From Streptomyces aureoverticillatus (lineage in GTDB: Bacteria; Actinomycetota; Actinomycetes; Streptomycetales; Streptomycetaceae), in assembly GCF_014649395.1 (NCBI RefSeq), contig NZ_BMSY01000003.1, positions 744,001-808,000 of the forward strand: 64,000 nucleotides of DNA, in the 5' to 3' direction. Of the stretch, positions 1 through 9,558 are shown piece after piece (position 1 is the stretch's first letter; each line of letters starts with the position of its first letter). A model generated the notes under the pieces. That model did not search any database, was not told the origin of the DNA, and was given only the letters and a program-made list of their open reading frames with translations. The position numbers and the translations under genes are program-made.

Positions 1-67
1 CTTTCCTGGCCGGACCTTCTTGAAGCGTGAAGCTTGCAGTGAAGACTCTCGAAATGGTGGTTCACCG

Positions 68-1033
68 ATGAACAGCAGGACGCGTCGCGCGCGACGGATG
101 GCAGGGGCGGCCACGGCCGTCGTGGCGCTCACCGCGGGGCTCACCGCGTGCGGCGGGGACAGCCTGGAGGACGACAAGGGCTCCGACGGCGGCGGCAAGG
201 GCAAGGTGGTGGTGGGCTCGGCGCGGTTCACCGAGCAGAAGGTGCTCGCCGAGCTGTACGCGGGCGTCCTGCGCGACGCCGGGTACGACGCGTCGGTCAA
301 GACCGTGCAGAACCGCGAGGTGTACGAGCCCGAGCTGAAGAAGGGCACCATCGACGTGGCGCCCGAATACGCGGCCACGCTCACGGAATTCCTCAACCTG
401 AAGAAGAACGGCTCGGACGCGAAGCCGGTCGCCTCCAGCGATCTCGACGCGACGTACGGCGAACTCACCAAGCTCGCCGAGCCGCGCGGCCTGAAGGCGC
501 TCCCGGCCGGTGCGGCCGTGGACCAGAACGCCTTCGCGGTGACCGAGGATTACGCGAAGGAGCACAAGCTCAAGACGCTTTCGGATCTTGGAAAATCCGG
601 CGAGAAGGTCCGGATCGCCGCCGGTGACGAATGCGAGACGCGGCCCTTCTGCGCGCCGGGCCTGAAGAAGAAGTACGGCATCGACGTCGCCGGAATCGAC
701 CCCAAGGGCGTCGGCACCACGCAGTCCAAGCAGGCCGTGAAGAACGGCACGGACCAGCTCGTCCTGACCACCACCACGGACGCGACGCTGAAGAACTTCG
801 GCCTGGTGATCCTGGAGGACGACAAGAAGCTCCAGAACGCGGACAACATCCTTCCCGTCGTCAACGCGAAGGAGGCCGGCGACAAGAAGATAGCCGCGGC
901 CCTCGCCAAGGTCACCAAGGCGCTGACGACGGACGACCTCATCGAACTGAACCGCAAGGTCGACGAGGAGCGCGAGAAGGAAGCGGACGTCGCCAAGGAG
1001 TATCTGGAGTCGAAGGGCCTGATCAAGAAGTAG
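68..1033 (+). CDS. ABC transporter substrate-binding lipoprotein, glycine betaine/choline (OpuAC/ProX) type
   Basis: The 321-residue product is an extracellular ligand-binding lipoprotein. The start at the second ATG is chosen because it directly precedes an Arg-rich n-region, a hydrophobic stretch and a lipobox LTAC with Cys28. The mature part opens with VVVGSARFTEQKVLAELYAG and contains a mid-protein DECETRPFC segment, the pattern of OpuAC/OsmF-type quaternary-amine binding proteins. Such proteins deliver betaine or choline to an ABC permease for osmoprotection. The permease and ATPase genes are not seen here; they may lie to the left of the window. The family call is firm, the ligand is inferred. 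Confidence 0.82.
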   Translation: MNSRTRRARRMAGAATAVVALTAGLTACGGDSLEDDKGSDGGGKGKVVVGSARFTEQKVLAELYAGVLRDAGYDASVKTVQNREVYEPELKKGTIDVAPEYAATLTEFLNLKKNGSDAKPVASSDLDATYGELTKLAEPRGLKALPAGAAVDQNAFAVTEDYAKEHKLKTLSDLGKSGEKVRIAAGDECETRPFCAPGLKKKYGIDVAGIDPKGVGTTQSKQAVKNGTDQLVLTTTTDATLKNFGLVILEDDKKLQNADNILPVVNAKEAGDKKIAAALAKVTKALTTDDLIELNRKVDEEREKEADVAKEYLESKGLIKK

Positions 1034-1288
1034 ACGCACGGACGGGCCCGGGACCACGCGGTGCGCGCGCCCGGGCCAGGCCGAACGACGGTCCTTCAGG
1101 GAGCCTTCGGGGGGCCTTCGTGGCGGAATGCGGAAGCGGCGCGCGCCGGGTTGCGGAATCCGGGCGGAGCAGATGGAGTGACGCTTCGGAGACGAAGTGG
1201 TTCGGTGGCGTGGGGAGTTGCTGTGGGGGGACCGGGAATTTGGCGGGCGGGACACCAGACTTCGCCTACGCGCGGTAAGTTTCTGGCC

Positions 1289-2473
1289 ATGCCACGTGGA
1301 CGTCACCGCCATTCCCCACCGCTGCACAGGCTGCTTCCTCCGTCGGCGGTCGCAGGCTTCTCCCTCGTCTGCGCCGGCGGCGCCTGGATGTTCGCGGAAC
1401 CGGTCGTGCTGCGCGGCCTCGTCGCCGCGGCGGCCGCGAGCGCCGTCGTGGGCTCGGTCGTCATGCGCCAGTGGGACCGGACGGCGGGCAAACGCGTCGC
1501 CGAGCTGGGCCGGGCCCGGGCCAGCGACGAATGGCGTTACGAGGAGCGGATAGCCGAGGCCGAATCCGACCTCGACGAGTCGCGCGAGATGCGGTCCAGG
1601 CTGGAGGCCAAGCTGCGCTCCAAGCGGGCCGAGCTGGCCGCGCTGCGCAACGAGCACGCGGCGCTGCTGCGGCGGTACGCGACGGCGGAGACGGAGCGGG
1701 CCACTGCCCTTGAGGGGCGGCGGCTGCTGGCCATAGAGGCTTCGGCGCCTACGCGCGCGTTGGTGGCGGGTTCGCCTTCCGGCGAGGAGGCTGTGTCTTC
1801 CGCTGAGGAGACCGGCGGGGCGGAGGGAGCTTCTGGTGAGGCCTCTTCGGCTGGTGAGGTCTCCTCGGCCTCCGGGGCCTGGGGCGCGGTTCGGCCCGGG
1901 GCGAGCCCGACACCTTCGCTGTACGGGCGTGCCAACGCGGCGCTCGACCGGCTGACGCGTACGTCGACGGTGGCGCGGCCCGCGATGTCGGGCGAGCGGG
2001 GTGACGTCGGTGACGTCGAGGCCGGGGGTCCCCACGACTCCGCCCAGGAGGCGGACTCGGACGACCCCGACGACGCGCCCGACGGCATGGCGGCCGACGG
2101 CGTGGCCGACCGGACCGCTCACGAGCGCGCGGCTGCCCGGCACTTCACCGTTCCGGCCGCGACGGCCGTCGTACCGCCCGCGAAGACGCGGCAGCCCGCC
2201 GGGGAGGGCGGCTTCGACTTCTTCGGTACGAAGAGCACGTCCGCGAAGAGTGTCGCTCCGGCCGCGCTGGAGGCCGTGCAGAACGCGGACCTCGCCGATG
2301 TCGTCGGCGAGGAGGTCCTCGCGGTGCACAAGGCCGAGGCCGAGGCCGAGTTCAAGCCGTCGGACGCGGCGACGGACGCCGAGCGCGAGGTCGGTCAGGT
2401 CATCGACCTGACCGCCCACGACGAGACGGAGCAGATCGACGTGGAGGGGCTGCGCACGGCACTGCGCGCGTAG
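1289..2473 (+). CDS. Membrane-anchored coiled-coil protein, unknown function
   Basis: I do not recognise a named family in this 394-residue product. Two hydrophobic segments occupy roughly residues 15-55 and are followed by a charged heptad-rich region (about 70-145, with repeated Glu/Arg/Ala/Leu such as ESREMRSRLEAKL) that should form a coiled coil. The rest is low-complexity and rich in Gly, Ser, Ala and Glu. The ATG at 1289 is chosen because the hydrophobic segments begin shortly after it; an in-frame start at 1061 would add an Arg/Gly-rich stretch without protein-like character. It follows the lipoprotein gene by 255 bp in which I see nothing recognisable. Confidence 0.6.
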   Translation: MPRGRHRHSPPLHRLLPPSAVAGFSLVCAGGAWMFAEPVVLRGLVAAAAASAVVGSVVMRQWDRTAGKRVAELGRARASDEWRYEERIAEAESDLDESREMRSRLEAKLRSKRAELAALRNEHAALLRRYATAETERATALEGRRLLAIEASAPTRALVAGSPSGEEAVSSAEETGGAEGASGEASSAGEVSSASGAWGAVRPGASPTPSLYGRANAALDRLTRTSTVARPAMSGERGDVGDVEAGGPHDSAQEADSDDPDDAPDGMAADGVADRTAHERAAARHFTVPAATAVVPPAKTRQPAGEGGFDFFGTKSTSAKSVAPAALEAVQNADLADVVGEEVLAVHKAEAEAEFKPSDAATDAEREVGQVIDLTAHDETEQIDVEGLRTALRA

Positions 2474-3108
2474 CGTTCCCCTGGGCAGGGCGCCTTACGT
2501 TCGGCCGCCGCTGCGCGGCAGCCGTTTTCCCACCCGCCCACCCGTGACTGCCGTCCGCGGCGCACCGCCCGAACACCCTGCGCGCGGCGTTCCCCTGGCC
2601 GGGTGCGCCTTGCGTTCGGGCCGCCGCTGGGCGGCAGCCCTTTTCCCACCCGCCCACCCGTGACTGCCGTCCGCGGCGCACCGCCCAAGACCGCGCGCTG
2701 CGCCGCCACTCACACGCCCGCTCGCTCCCCGCGCTGCGCTCCCGCTCGCTCCCCGCGCTGCGAACAGCCTGGTGCCGCGACCTGCCACGGGCGGCTCGCC
2801 CCGCCGCTTTCCGCTGTGGGTGGCTTGCCTGCCGCCGCCCGCTGCGCTCAGCCCGCCCGCCGCCACCCGCTGTGGGTGGCTTGCCCGCCGCCACCCCCTG
2901 CGGGCGGCCCACCTTGCCGCTACCTGCTGTGGGCAGCTGGGCCGCCAGGGGCGGCACGGGTGGGCACAGCCCAGGCCGACGGTGCCGATATGCGGGGGGA
3001 GGGGCACAGCCCAGGCCGACAGTTCCATGACGACCGGGGAGGGGCACAGCCCACGCGCCCACAGTGCCGTCATGTGTGGGGACGGGCACAACCAGGCCCT
3101 CGGCCGGC
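2474..3108. repeat. 635-bp gene-free stretch built of short direct repeats
   Basis: I see no convincing gene here. A unit of about 98 bp at 2473-2570 is repeated imperfectly at 2587-2686; both copies include the segment ttttcccacccgcccacccg. A second motif, cgctgtgggtggcttgcc, recurs around 2815-2940. A third unit of about 40 bp with core ggggcacagcccaggccgac starts near 2960, 3000 and 3040. The open frames that cross the region on both strands are repetitive Pro/Gly/Ala/Arg polypeptides and look like shadows. It lies between a + strand gene and the 3' end of the PH-domain operon on the - strand, so it is a region between convergent transcription units. Confidence 0.7.
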
Positions 3109-4629
3109 CTAGGCCATCCAGCGGTCCGGGCGGGCCTCCCGGCGCCCCGTCCGGGAGCGCTCCGCCTGGGACTGGAGGAGGCCGACGGCCTCCTCGGCCG
3201 CCCGCAGGCGGGCGGTCACCGTCTTGTTGGCCCCGGTGTCCACCTTCACGTCGGCCACGCCCTTGAACCGCTCCCAGGGCCCCTGCACCAGCCGCACACT
3301 CTGCACCTTCGCGTGCGGCACCAACGACAGGCGCCGCCGCAACAGCCCCTGCCGCGCCGCGAACACCGCGTCGGTGACCGCGAGCCCGTACCCGTGCCAC
3401 CACACGGGCACACACCACGCGGCCCGCGACGGCGGCCGCGACAGCTCGCTCGCCGCCGGCACCCGCACGCCGGGCAGAATCTGCGCGATCACCGCCTCCG
3501 CGTGCGCGCGCGGCGCGACCGGCACGAGCACGCTGTTGGACGACCCCGCCACGTCCAGCTCCACCCGCACCCACCCGAGCCGCCGCCACAGCAGCGGCTC
3601 GACGACGCGCACGGTCTGCACCCGCCCCGGCGGCACCGTCTCGTGCGCCTTGTCGAGCAGCCCGTGGTCGATGCGCAGGCCGTCGGGCGACTCGCCCACC
3701 CGCCAGTCGTACTCCGCGACGAACCGCCCCACGCTGCTCGCGAAGGCACCGCCCACCATGGGCAGCGCGGTCGCGATGACGGTCCACGCGTTGTGCGTGA
3801 CCAGCCACAGGACGGTCGGTACGACGAGCGCGGCCACCAGGAGCACCCAGGGCGCGCCGGTGAGCAGCAGGGACACGGCGAGCATCCGCGGCTGCACGTG
3901 CAGCAGGTTCCGCACCGGCGCCTCGCCGACCTCGCGCGCCGTCTCGGGGGCGAAACCGGCCGCCCGCGCGAGCAGTTCGGCGCGCAGCTCGGCGGCGTCC
4001 TTCTCGTCCAGGTAGGCCAGCTCGTCCTTCTTCTCGGTGCCGACGACGTCCAGCTTCAGCTTGGCCACGCCCACGATGCGGGCGGCGAGCGGCTGCGTCA
4101 CGTCGACGGCCTGGAGCCGGTCGAGCCGGATGTGCGCGGTGCGCCGGAACAGCAGGCCGGTACGGATGCGCAGCTCCGTGTCGGTGACCGCGAAGTGCGT
4201 GAACCACCAGCTCAGAAAGCCGTACAGGGCGCCCCCGACGACCACGGCGGTGGCGCCGAGGGCGAGGGTGGCGGCGGTCAGCTCGGCCAGCCGGCGCTGG
4301 GTGCCGTCGGGGTCGTGGAAGGCCCAGCCGACGAGGATCGCGATGGGCGCCCAGGCACGGCGCAGGGGCGTGACGGGGTGCAGCCGTCGTTCTCGTACGC
4401 CGCCGGGTTCGGGCGGGCCGCCGGGGTTGAGTGCGCCGCCGGGTTCGGGCGGGCCCCCCGGCTCGGGTGCGCCGCCGGACCCGGGTCCGCTTCCGGACCC
4501 CTGCCCGCTCCCGAGCCGCCCGTCCCCGGGCTCAACCCCACTACCCGGCCCAGGCCGACCTCCCGCCTTCGCCGCCCCGCCAGGGGCCGCCTCACCCCCC
4601 GCCTCGGGCGCCCCGCCGGCGATACTCAC
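3109..4629 (-). CDS. PH-domain (DUF304/YdbT-like) membrane protein
   Basis: This 506-residue protein begins with a roughly 75-residue Pro/Gly-rich tail followed by paired hydrophobic helices and repeated bacterial PH (membrane-flanked, DUF304) modules. One is visible around [19 protein letters not shown] and another near [19 protein letters not shown], separated by a further hydrophobic pair. This is the YdbT architecture of Bacillus and actinobacteria. The GTG start overlaps the stop of the upstream YdbS-like gene in a GTGA overlap, so the two are translationally coupled and probably act together in the membrane. YdbS/YdbT have been linked to resistance to bacteriocins; the role here is unknown. 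Confidence 0.78.
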   Translation of the reverse strand: MSIAGGAPEAGGEAAPGGAAKAGGRPGPGSGVEPGDGRLGSGQGSGSGPGSGGAPEPGGPPEPGGALNPGGPPEPGGVRERRLHPVTPLRRAWAPIAILVGWAFHDPDGTQRRLAELTAATLALGATAVVVGGALYGFLSWWFTHFAVTDTELRIRTGLLFRRTAHIRLDRLQAVDVTQPLAARIVGVAKLKLDVVGTEKKDELAYLDEKDAAELRAELLARAAGFAPETAREVGEAPVRNLLHVQPRMLAVSLLLTGAPWVLLVAALVVPTVLWLVTHNAWTVIATALPMVGGAFASSVGRFVAEYDWRVGESPDGLRIDHGLLDKAHETVPPGRVQTVRVVEPLLWRRLGWVRVELDVAGSSNSVLVPVAPRAHAEAVIAQILPGVRVPAASELSRPPSRAAWCVPVWWHGYGLAVTDAVFAARQGLLRRRLSLVPHAKVQSVRLVQGPWERFKGVADVKVDTGANKTVTARLRAAEEAVGLLQSQAERSRTGRREARPDRWMA

Positions 4630-5141
4630 AACCCCGCCGAACGGGCCTCGCCCAGCTCCGTCAGGCGGTCGCGCAGCCGCTCGGCCTCCTTCGGGTCGAG
4701 GCCGGGGATGCGGGCGTCCGTGGCGGCCGCCGCCGTGTGCAGCTGGACCCCGGCGAGCCCGAAATAGCGCTCCACGGGGCCGGACGTGACCTCGACGAGC
4801 TGCATCCTGCCGTACGGCACGATCGTCTCCTCGCGCCACAGCACGCCCCGGCTGATGAGCAGGTCGTCGGCCCGCTCGGCGTACCGCCACGAGCGCCAGT
4901 TGCGGGCGAGCAGCACCCAGCCCCAGGCCGCGAGGGCCAGCGGCAGCGCCGCGAAGGCGGCCCACAGGGGCCCGGCGAACAGCCCGAGCAGCACCCCCAG
5001 CGCCGCCGCGAGCGGCACCAGCCACACCACGAGCAGCATCCTGCGCATCGTCAGCACCCCGCGCGGCAGCCCGGTCCACACGGGCGCGCCGTCGCGCTCC
5101 CCCGTGGATCCCCCTGGCCCCGCCGCCGTCCCCGTCTCCAT
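4626..5141 (-). CDS. PH-domain (YdbS-like) membrane protein
   Basis: The 171-residue product has two adjacent hydrophobic helices (about residues 35-80, [19 protein letters not shown] and the next) followed by one bacterial PH domain with [20 protein letters not shown] and the conserved [15 protein letters not shown] segment. This is the short partner of a YdbS-YdbT pair. It is the first gene of a two-gene unit and overlaps the long partner by four bases. The start lies 64 bp from the divergent nuoD2 start, so both promoters must share that gap. Confidence 0.78.
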   Translation of the reverse strand: METGTAAGPGGSTGERDGAPVWTGLPRGVLTMRRMLLVVWLVPLAAALGVLLGLFAGPLWAAFAALPLALAAWGWVLLARNWRSWRYAERADDLLISRGVLWREETIVPYGRMQLVEVTSGPVERYFGLAGVQLHTAAAATDARIPGLDPKEAERLRDRLTELGEARSAGL

Positions 5142-5204
5142 GCCTCAAGCGTACGTACGGGATCTGACAGTGGTGCCTTCGCGCGCGTACGACAGACTGT
5201 GGGC

Positions 5205-6401
5205 ATGAGCCCCAAGACGGAGCACACGCCCACGACGCGGCCGCGGCGGACGACGGAGCAGGCCGAGACCACCATCGGGATCGGCGGCGCGGCCGAGAGC
5301 ACCGACATGGTGCTCAACATCGGCCCCCAGCACCCGTCCACGCACGGCGTGCTGCGGCTGCGCCTGGTCCTGGACGGCGAGCGGATCGCACACGCGGAGC
5401 CCGTCATCGGCTATATGCACCGCGGCGCGGAGAAGCTCTTCGAGGCGCGCGACTACCGGCAGATCGTGATGCTGGCCAACCGCCACGACTGGCTGTCGGC
5501 GTTCTCCAACGAGCTGGGCGTCGTGCTCGGCGTGGAGCGCATGCTCGGCATGGAGGTGCCCCAGCGCGCGGTCTGGACGCGCACGCTGCTCGCCGAGCTG
5601 AACCGGGTCCTGAACCACCTGATGTTCCTCGGCTCGTACCCGCTCGAACTGGGCGGCATCACCCCGGTGTTCCACGCGTTCCGGGAGCGCGAGGAGCTCC
5701 AGAACGTGATGGAGGAGATCTCCGGCGGCCGCATGCACTACATGTTCAACCGCGTCGGCGGCCTCAAGGAGGACCTGCCCGCGGGCTGGACGACCCGCGC
5801 GCGGGCAGCCGTCGCGGCGGTGCGTTCGCGCATGGACGTGTACGACAACCTGGTGCTCGGGAACGAGATCTTCCGCGGACGCACACGCGGCGTGGGCGTG
5901 CTCTCCGCCGCCGCGGTGCATGCCTACGGAGTGAGCGGTCCCATCGCCCGAGCCTCCGGAGTGGACTTCGACCTGCGCCGCGACGAGCCGTATCTGGCGT
6001 ACGGCGAGCTGGGCGACGTCCTGAAGGTGGTGACCCGCGAGGACGGCGACTGCCTGGCCCGCTTCGAGTGCCTCCTGGAGCAGACCCACAACGCCCTCGA
6101 CCTCGCGGACGCCTGCCTGGACCGGATCGCGGACCTGCCGCAGGGTCCGATCAACCAGCGCCTGCCGAAGGTCCTCAAGGCCCCGGAGGGCCACACGTAC
6201 GCGTGGACCGAGAACCCGCTCGGCATCAACGGCTACTACCTGGTGTCCAAGGGCGAGAAGACCCCGTACCGGCTCAAGCTCCGCTCCGCCTCGTACAACA
6301 ACATCCAGGCGCTGACGGAGCTGCTGCCCGGCCAGCTCGTCGCCGACATGGTGGCCATCCTCGGATCGCTGTTCTTCGTAGTGGGCGACATCGACAAGTA
6401 G
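5205..6401 (+). CDS. nuoD2: NADH-quinone oxidoreductase subunit D paralogue (NuoD2)
   Basis: The 398-residue product matches the 49-kDa (NuoD/NDUFS2) subunit of complex I over its full length. Visible landmarks are [47 protein letters not shown] and the C-terminal end FFVVGDIDK. NuoD helps form the quinone-binding cavity together with NuoB. Here it is alone: none of the other nuo genes is in the window, and Streptomyces are known to have a complete nuo cluster elsewhere, so this is a second, orphan copy. It converges on a methyltransferase gene 20 bp away, with a small inverted repeat (gccctc/gagggc, 6401-6418) between them. The ATG at 5205 is the first start after a stretch with no coding character. 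Confidence 0.88.
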   Translation: MSPKTEHTPTTRPRRTTEQAETTIGIGGAAESTDMVLNIGPQHPSTHGVLRLRLVLDGERIAHAEPVIGYMHRGAEKLFEARDYRQIVMLANRHDWLSAFSNELGVVLGVERMLGMEVPQRAVWTRTLLAELNRVLNHLMFLGSYPLELGGITPVFHAFREREELQNVMEEISGGRMHYMFNRVGGLKEDLPAGWTTRARAAVAAVRSRMDVYDNLVLGNEIFRGRTRGVGVLSAAAVHAYGVSGPIARASGVDFDLRRDEPYLAYGELGDVLKVVTREDGDCLARFECLLEQTHNALDLADACLDRIADLPQGPINQRLPKVLKAPEGHTYAWTENPLGINGYYLVSKGEKTPYRLKLRSASYNNIQALTELLPGQLVADMVAILGSLFFVVGDIDK

Positions 6402-6421
6402 CCCTCCCTGTAGAGGGCGGG

Positions 6422-7441
6422 TTACGGCGCGAGCAGCTCGTCCACGCGCAGGCCCACCGGCTGCACCAGCCACCCGAAGTCCCCGAGCCCCCCGGCCGCC
6501 GTCAGTTCCGCCGCCTCTCCCGCGCGCGTGAGGGCCCGTACGTACGCGGCCGGATCGCTGGAGGCGAGCGTCAGGGGCGGCCGGTCGCCGATGACGCCGA
6601 GGGCGTGCAGGGCGGCGCGCTGGGTGAGCAGGCGGGCGTCGGGCGGGGCGCAGGCGTCGAGCGCCACGTGTGCGGTGATGTCGCGGCTGCCGTCCGGCAC
6701 GGGCGGCTCCTCGCGGCCCGCGCGGAAGCCCGTCAACGTACCGAAGGGCGGCCGGTGCTCGCGCGTGTGCGCGTAGTCGACGGCGACCGCGAGGCCGCGC
6801 GTCAGCGTCGCCGCGGCCGCGGCCCACGCCTCGTCCCGGGGGCGGCCGATCTCCGCGCGGAGGCCGGGTTCGGTGCCGAGCGGCCACCAGCGCGCCAGCC
6901 ACGCGGCGTCCGGGCCGGCCACGGGCCCGCCGAGCTCCTCGGTGCCGTCGTCGCGTACGAGGACCCGCCGCAGCGCCCCGTCGGGAGCCCGCTCGGCCAC
7001 GTCCAGGGGCACGTTGTCGAGCCACTCGTTGGCGAAGAGCAGGCCGGCCACGTCGGCCGGGGGCTCCGCGCGCCACTCGACGCGTGCGTCCAGTCCCTCG
7101 GGGCGCTCGGCGCGCTCCACCGCGTACGCACGCGCGCGTGCCGCCACGTCGGCGGGCAGCGCCGCGAGGACGCCCGCCGACAGCTCGCCGCGGCCCGCGC
7201 CCATGTCCACGAACGCCAGCTCCCCGGGGTGCCCGAGCGCGGCGTCGACGCGGCACAGCAGCCGGGCCACGGCGTCCGCGAACAGGGGCGAGGCGTGCAC
7301 GGAGGTGCGGAAGTGGGCGGCGGGTCCCTCAGCCCGTCGGTAGAAGCCGTCCGGGCCGTACAGCGCCGCCTCCATGGCCTCCCGCCAGCCGCGCGGCGCG
7401 CCGGTTTGCCGTTCGCGTGCTCCTGGTGCCTCGTTCGTCAC
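6422..7441 (-). CDS. SAM-dependent methyltransferase, MidA/NDUFAF7 (COG1565) family
   Basis: The 339-residue product carries a class I SAM-binding motif, [20 protein letters not shown], after an N-terminal region with YGPDGFYRR and [14 protein letters not shown] that is typical of the MidA/NDUFAF7 family. In mitochondria, NDUFAF7 dimethylates an arginine of NDUFS2, the NuoD homologue, during complex I assembly. The gene faces the orphan nuoD2, which makes NuoD2 or the complex I NuoD a plausible substrate; that link is inference. The start is a GTG. A start-proximal ribosome site is not obvious. Confidence 0.78.
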   Translation of the reverse strand: MTNEAPGARERQTGAPRGWREAMEAALYGPDGFYRRAEGPAAHFRTSVHASPLFADAVARLLCRVDAALGHPGELAFVDMGAGRGELSAGVLAALPADVAARARAYAVERAERPEGLDARVEWRAEPPADVAGLLFANEWLDNVPLDVAERAPDGALRRVLVRDDGTEELGGPVAGPDAAWLARWWPLGTEPGLRAEIGRPRDEAWAAAAATLTRGLAVAVDYAHTREHRPPFGTLTGFRAGREEPPVPDGSRDITAHVALDACAPPDARLLTQRAALHALGVIGDRPPLTLASSDPAAYVRALTRAGEAAELTAAGGLGDFGWLVQPVGLRVDELLAP

Positions 7442-7547
7442 ATCCAGAAGGCTAAGCGGGCCTCCACCTTGGGGAGTACGAGGCGGCCGTACGGATCGGA
7501 CCTCCGGTTGACCCGAGGGGCCCGACGGGTTGCCTACGCTGGGTTAC

Positions 7548-8750
7548 GTGCAGCGCCTCTATGACTTTCTCCGCAGACACCCGACGGGGGTCGACGCCTT
7601 CTGGGCGTTCGTCCTGTTCGGGCTCTCCGGGCTTGGCTTGGTGGCCGTTGCCGACAGCGAGGGCCGGGAGCCGGCCCTCGTGGCGGTGCCGATCATCATG
7701 GGCCTGTGTGTCGTGGTGGCGCTGCGGCGCCGGGCGACCGAGCGGATGCTGGTGCTCGCCGCGGGGCTCGGCTGCGCACAGATGATCTTCGATGTGCGGC
7801 CCGGTCCTGCGAACTTCGCGATGCTCGTGATCATCTACACGGCGGCGGCGGACGGCCCCCGGTGGGCCTCGCGGTTCGCCCTGGCCGGCGGGCTCGCGGC
7901 GGCCCCGCTGTCGCAGTTGCGCTGGCCGGAGAACACGGCGGGCGTCTGGGGCAACATCCTCTTCACGGTCTTCATGGTGGTGCCGTTCGCGCTGGCCTGG
8001 GTGCTCGGCGACTCCATCCGCACCCGCCGCGCCTACCTGGCCCAGCTGGAGGAGCGCGCCGACCGGCTCGAGAGGGAGCGCGAGGCGCAGTCCAAGGTCG
8101 CGGTCGCCGCCGAGCGCGCCCGCATCGCCCGTGAGCTGCACGACGTGGTCGCGCACAACGTCTCGGTGATGGTCGTCCAGGCCGACGGCGCCGCCTATGT
8201 CCTGGACGCGGCGCCCGACCAGGCCAAGCAGGCCCTCGCCACCATCTCCGGCACCGGCCGCCAGGCGCTCGCCGAGATGCGCAGGCTGCTCGGCGTGCTG
8301 CGCACGGGCGAGCCCGAGGAGAGCGGGGAGTACGTCCCGCAGCCGGACGTGGAGCAGCTCGACGAGCTGATAGAGCAGGTGCGCGGCGCGGGCCTGCCGG
8401 TCGACTTCAAGGTGGAGGGCACCCCGCGCCCGCTGCCCAGCGGCGTCGAGCTCACCGCGTACCGCATCGTCCAGGAGGCGCTGACCAACACCCGCAAGCA
8501 CGGCGGCGAGAACGCCGGGGCGAGCGTCCGGCTCGTCTACTTCGACGACGGCCTGGGGCTGCTCGTCGAGGACGACGGCAAGGGCGCCCCGCACGAGCTG
8601 TACGAGGACGGCGGCGCCGACGGCAGCGGGCACGGCCTGATCGGCATGCGCGAGCGCGTCGGCATGGTCGGCGGCACGCTGGACGCGGGCCCCCGCCCCG
8701 GCGGCGGATTCCGCATCAGCGCGCTCCTCCCACTGAAGCCCGCACACTGA
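7548..8750 (+). CDS. Two-component sensor histidine kinase, NarL/DesK-associated class
   Basis: The 400-residue protein has four or more hydrophobic helices in the first 155 residues, a short coiled linker (about 160-190), a HisKA_3 dimerisation motif ERARIARELHDVVAHNVSVM with the phosphorylatable His198, and a C-terminal HATPase with LLVEDDGKGAP and HGLIGMRERVGMVGG. There is no large extracytoplasmic domain, so the signal is probably sensed in the membrane. The GTG start follows no strong ribosome site; a TTG six codons upstream is the only alternative. It is followed by its probable response regulator 97 bp downstream. Confidence 0.87.
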   Translation: MQRLYDFLRRHPTGVDAFWAFVLFGLSGLGLVAVADSEGREPALVAVPIIMGLCVVVALRRRATERMLVLAAGLGCAQMIFDVRPGPANFAMLVIIYTAAADGPRWASRFALAGGLAAAPLSQLRWPENTAGVWGNILFTVFMVVPFALAWVLGDSIRTRRAYLAQLEERADRLEREREAQSKVAVAAERARIARELHDVVAHNVSVMVVQADGAAYVLDAAPDQAKQALATISGTGRQALAEMRRLLGVLRTGEPEESGEYVPQPDVEQLDELIEQVRGAGLPVDFKVEGTPRPLPSGVELTAYRIVQEALTNTRKHGGENAGASVRLVYFDDGLGLLVEDDGKGAPHELYEDGGADGSGHGLIGMRERVGMVGGTLDAGPRPGGGFRISALLPLKPAH

Positions 8751-8847
8751 CACCTGTCACTGCCCGAGCCCCGCCGGTGCCTCCCGAGTCGTCGGCGATG
8801 ATGGGTTCACGAACCTCCCACGAAGCCCCCATGAAGGGACCCCCTTG

Positions 8848-9525
8848 ATGTCGATCCGCGTGATGCTCGTCGACGACCAGGTGCTGCTGCGCACCGGGTT
8901 CCGGATGGTGCTTGCGGCGCAGCCGGACATGGAGGTCGTCGCGGAGGCCGGTGACGGCGTCGAGGCGCTGCAGGAGCTGCGCTCCACGGCGGTCGACGTG
9001 GTCCTGATGGACGTCCGCATGCCGAAGCTGGACGGCGTGGAGACGACGCGGCGCATCTGCGCCGACGCCAATCCGCCGAAGGTGCTCATCCTGACCACCT
9101 TCGACCTGGACGAATACGCCTTCTCGGGCCTGAAGGCCGGCGCGTCCGGCTTCATGCTGAAGGACGTGCCCCCGGCCGAACTGCTCGCCGCCATCCGCGC
9201 GGTGCACAGCGGCGACGCCGTCGTCGCGCCGTCCACGACGCGGCGCCTGCTCGACCGCTTCGCGCCGATGCTGCCGGGCACCGGCGGCCAGCCGCAGCAC
9301 AAGGAGCTGGAGCGGCTCACCGAGCGCGAGCGCGAGGTCATGGTGCTCGTCGCCCAGGGCCTGTCGAACGGCGAGATCGCCGCGCGCCTGGTGCTGTCCG
9401 AGGCGACCGTGAAGACGCACGTGGGCCGCATCCTGACCAAGCTCGGGCTGCGCGACCGGGTGCAGGTGGTCGTGCTCGCGTACGAGACGGGGCTGGTGCG
9501 GGCCGGCGGGGGCGGCGCGGGCTGA
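8848..9525 (+). CDS. NarL/FixJ-family response regulator
   Basis: This 225-residue regulator has an N-terminal receiver domain with the acidic pair at residues 9-10, phospho-acceptor Asp55 in VVLMDVRMPK, and a C-terminal LuxR-type helix-turn-helix with LTEREREVMVLVAQGLSNGE and EATVKTHVGRILTKL. It is the partner of the histidine kinase just upstream. An aaggga ribosome site at 8834-8839 fits the ATG at 8848. No target operon is evident in the window. Confidence 0.9.
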   Translation: MSIRVMLVDDQVLLRTGFRMVLAAQPDMEVVAEAGDGVEALQELRSTAVDVVLMDVRMPKLDGVETTRRICADANPPKVLILTTFDLDEYAFSGLKAGASGFMLKDVPPAELLAAIRAVHSGDAVVAPSTTRRLLDRFAPMLPGTGGQPQHKELERLTEREREVMVLVAQGLSNGEIAARLVLSEATVKTHVGRILTKLGLRDRVQVVVLAYETGLVRAGGGGAG

Positions 9526-9558
9526 GCCCGCGGGGCCGCGCGGACCGGGCCCTCGCCG

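Noticed and set aside
62..2419. A 785-codon open frame on the - strand opposite the lipoprotein and coiled-coil genes
   Set aside because: Its product is Arg/Gly/Leu-rich without domains and mirrors the codon bias of the + strand genes; it is an antisense shadow common in high-GC DNA.
2474..3108. CRISPR array
   Set aside because: The repeats are adjacent and imperfect, units differ in length, and there are no unique spacers of constant size or cas genes.
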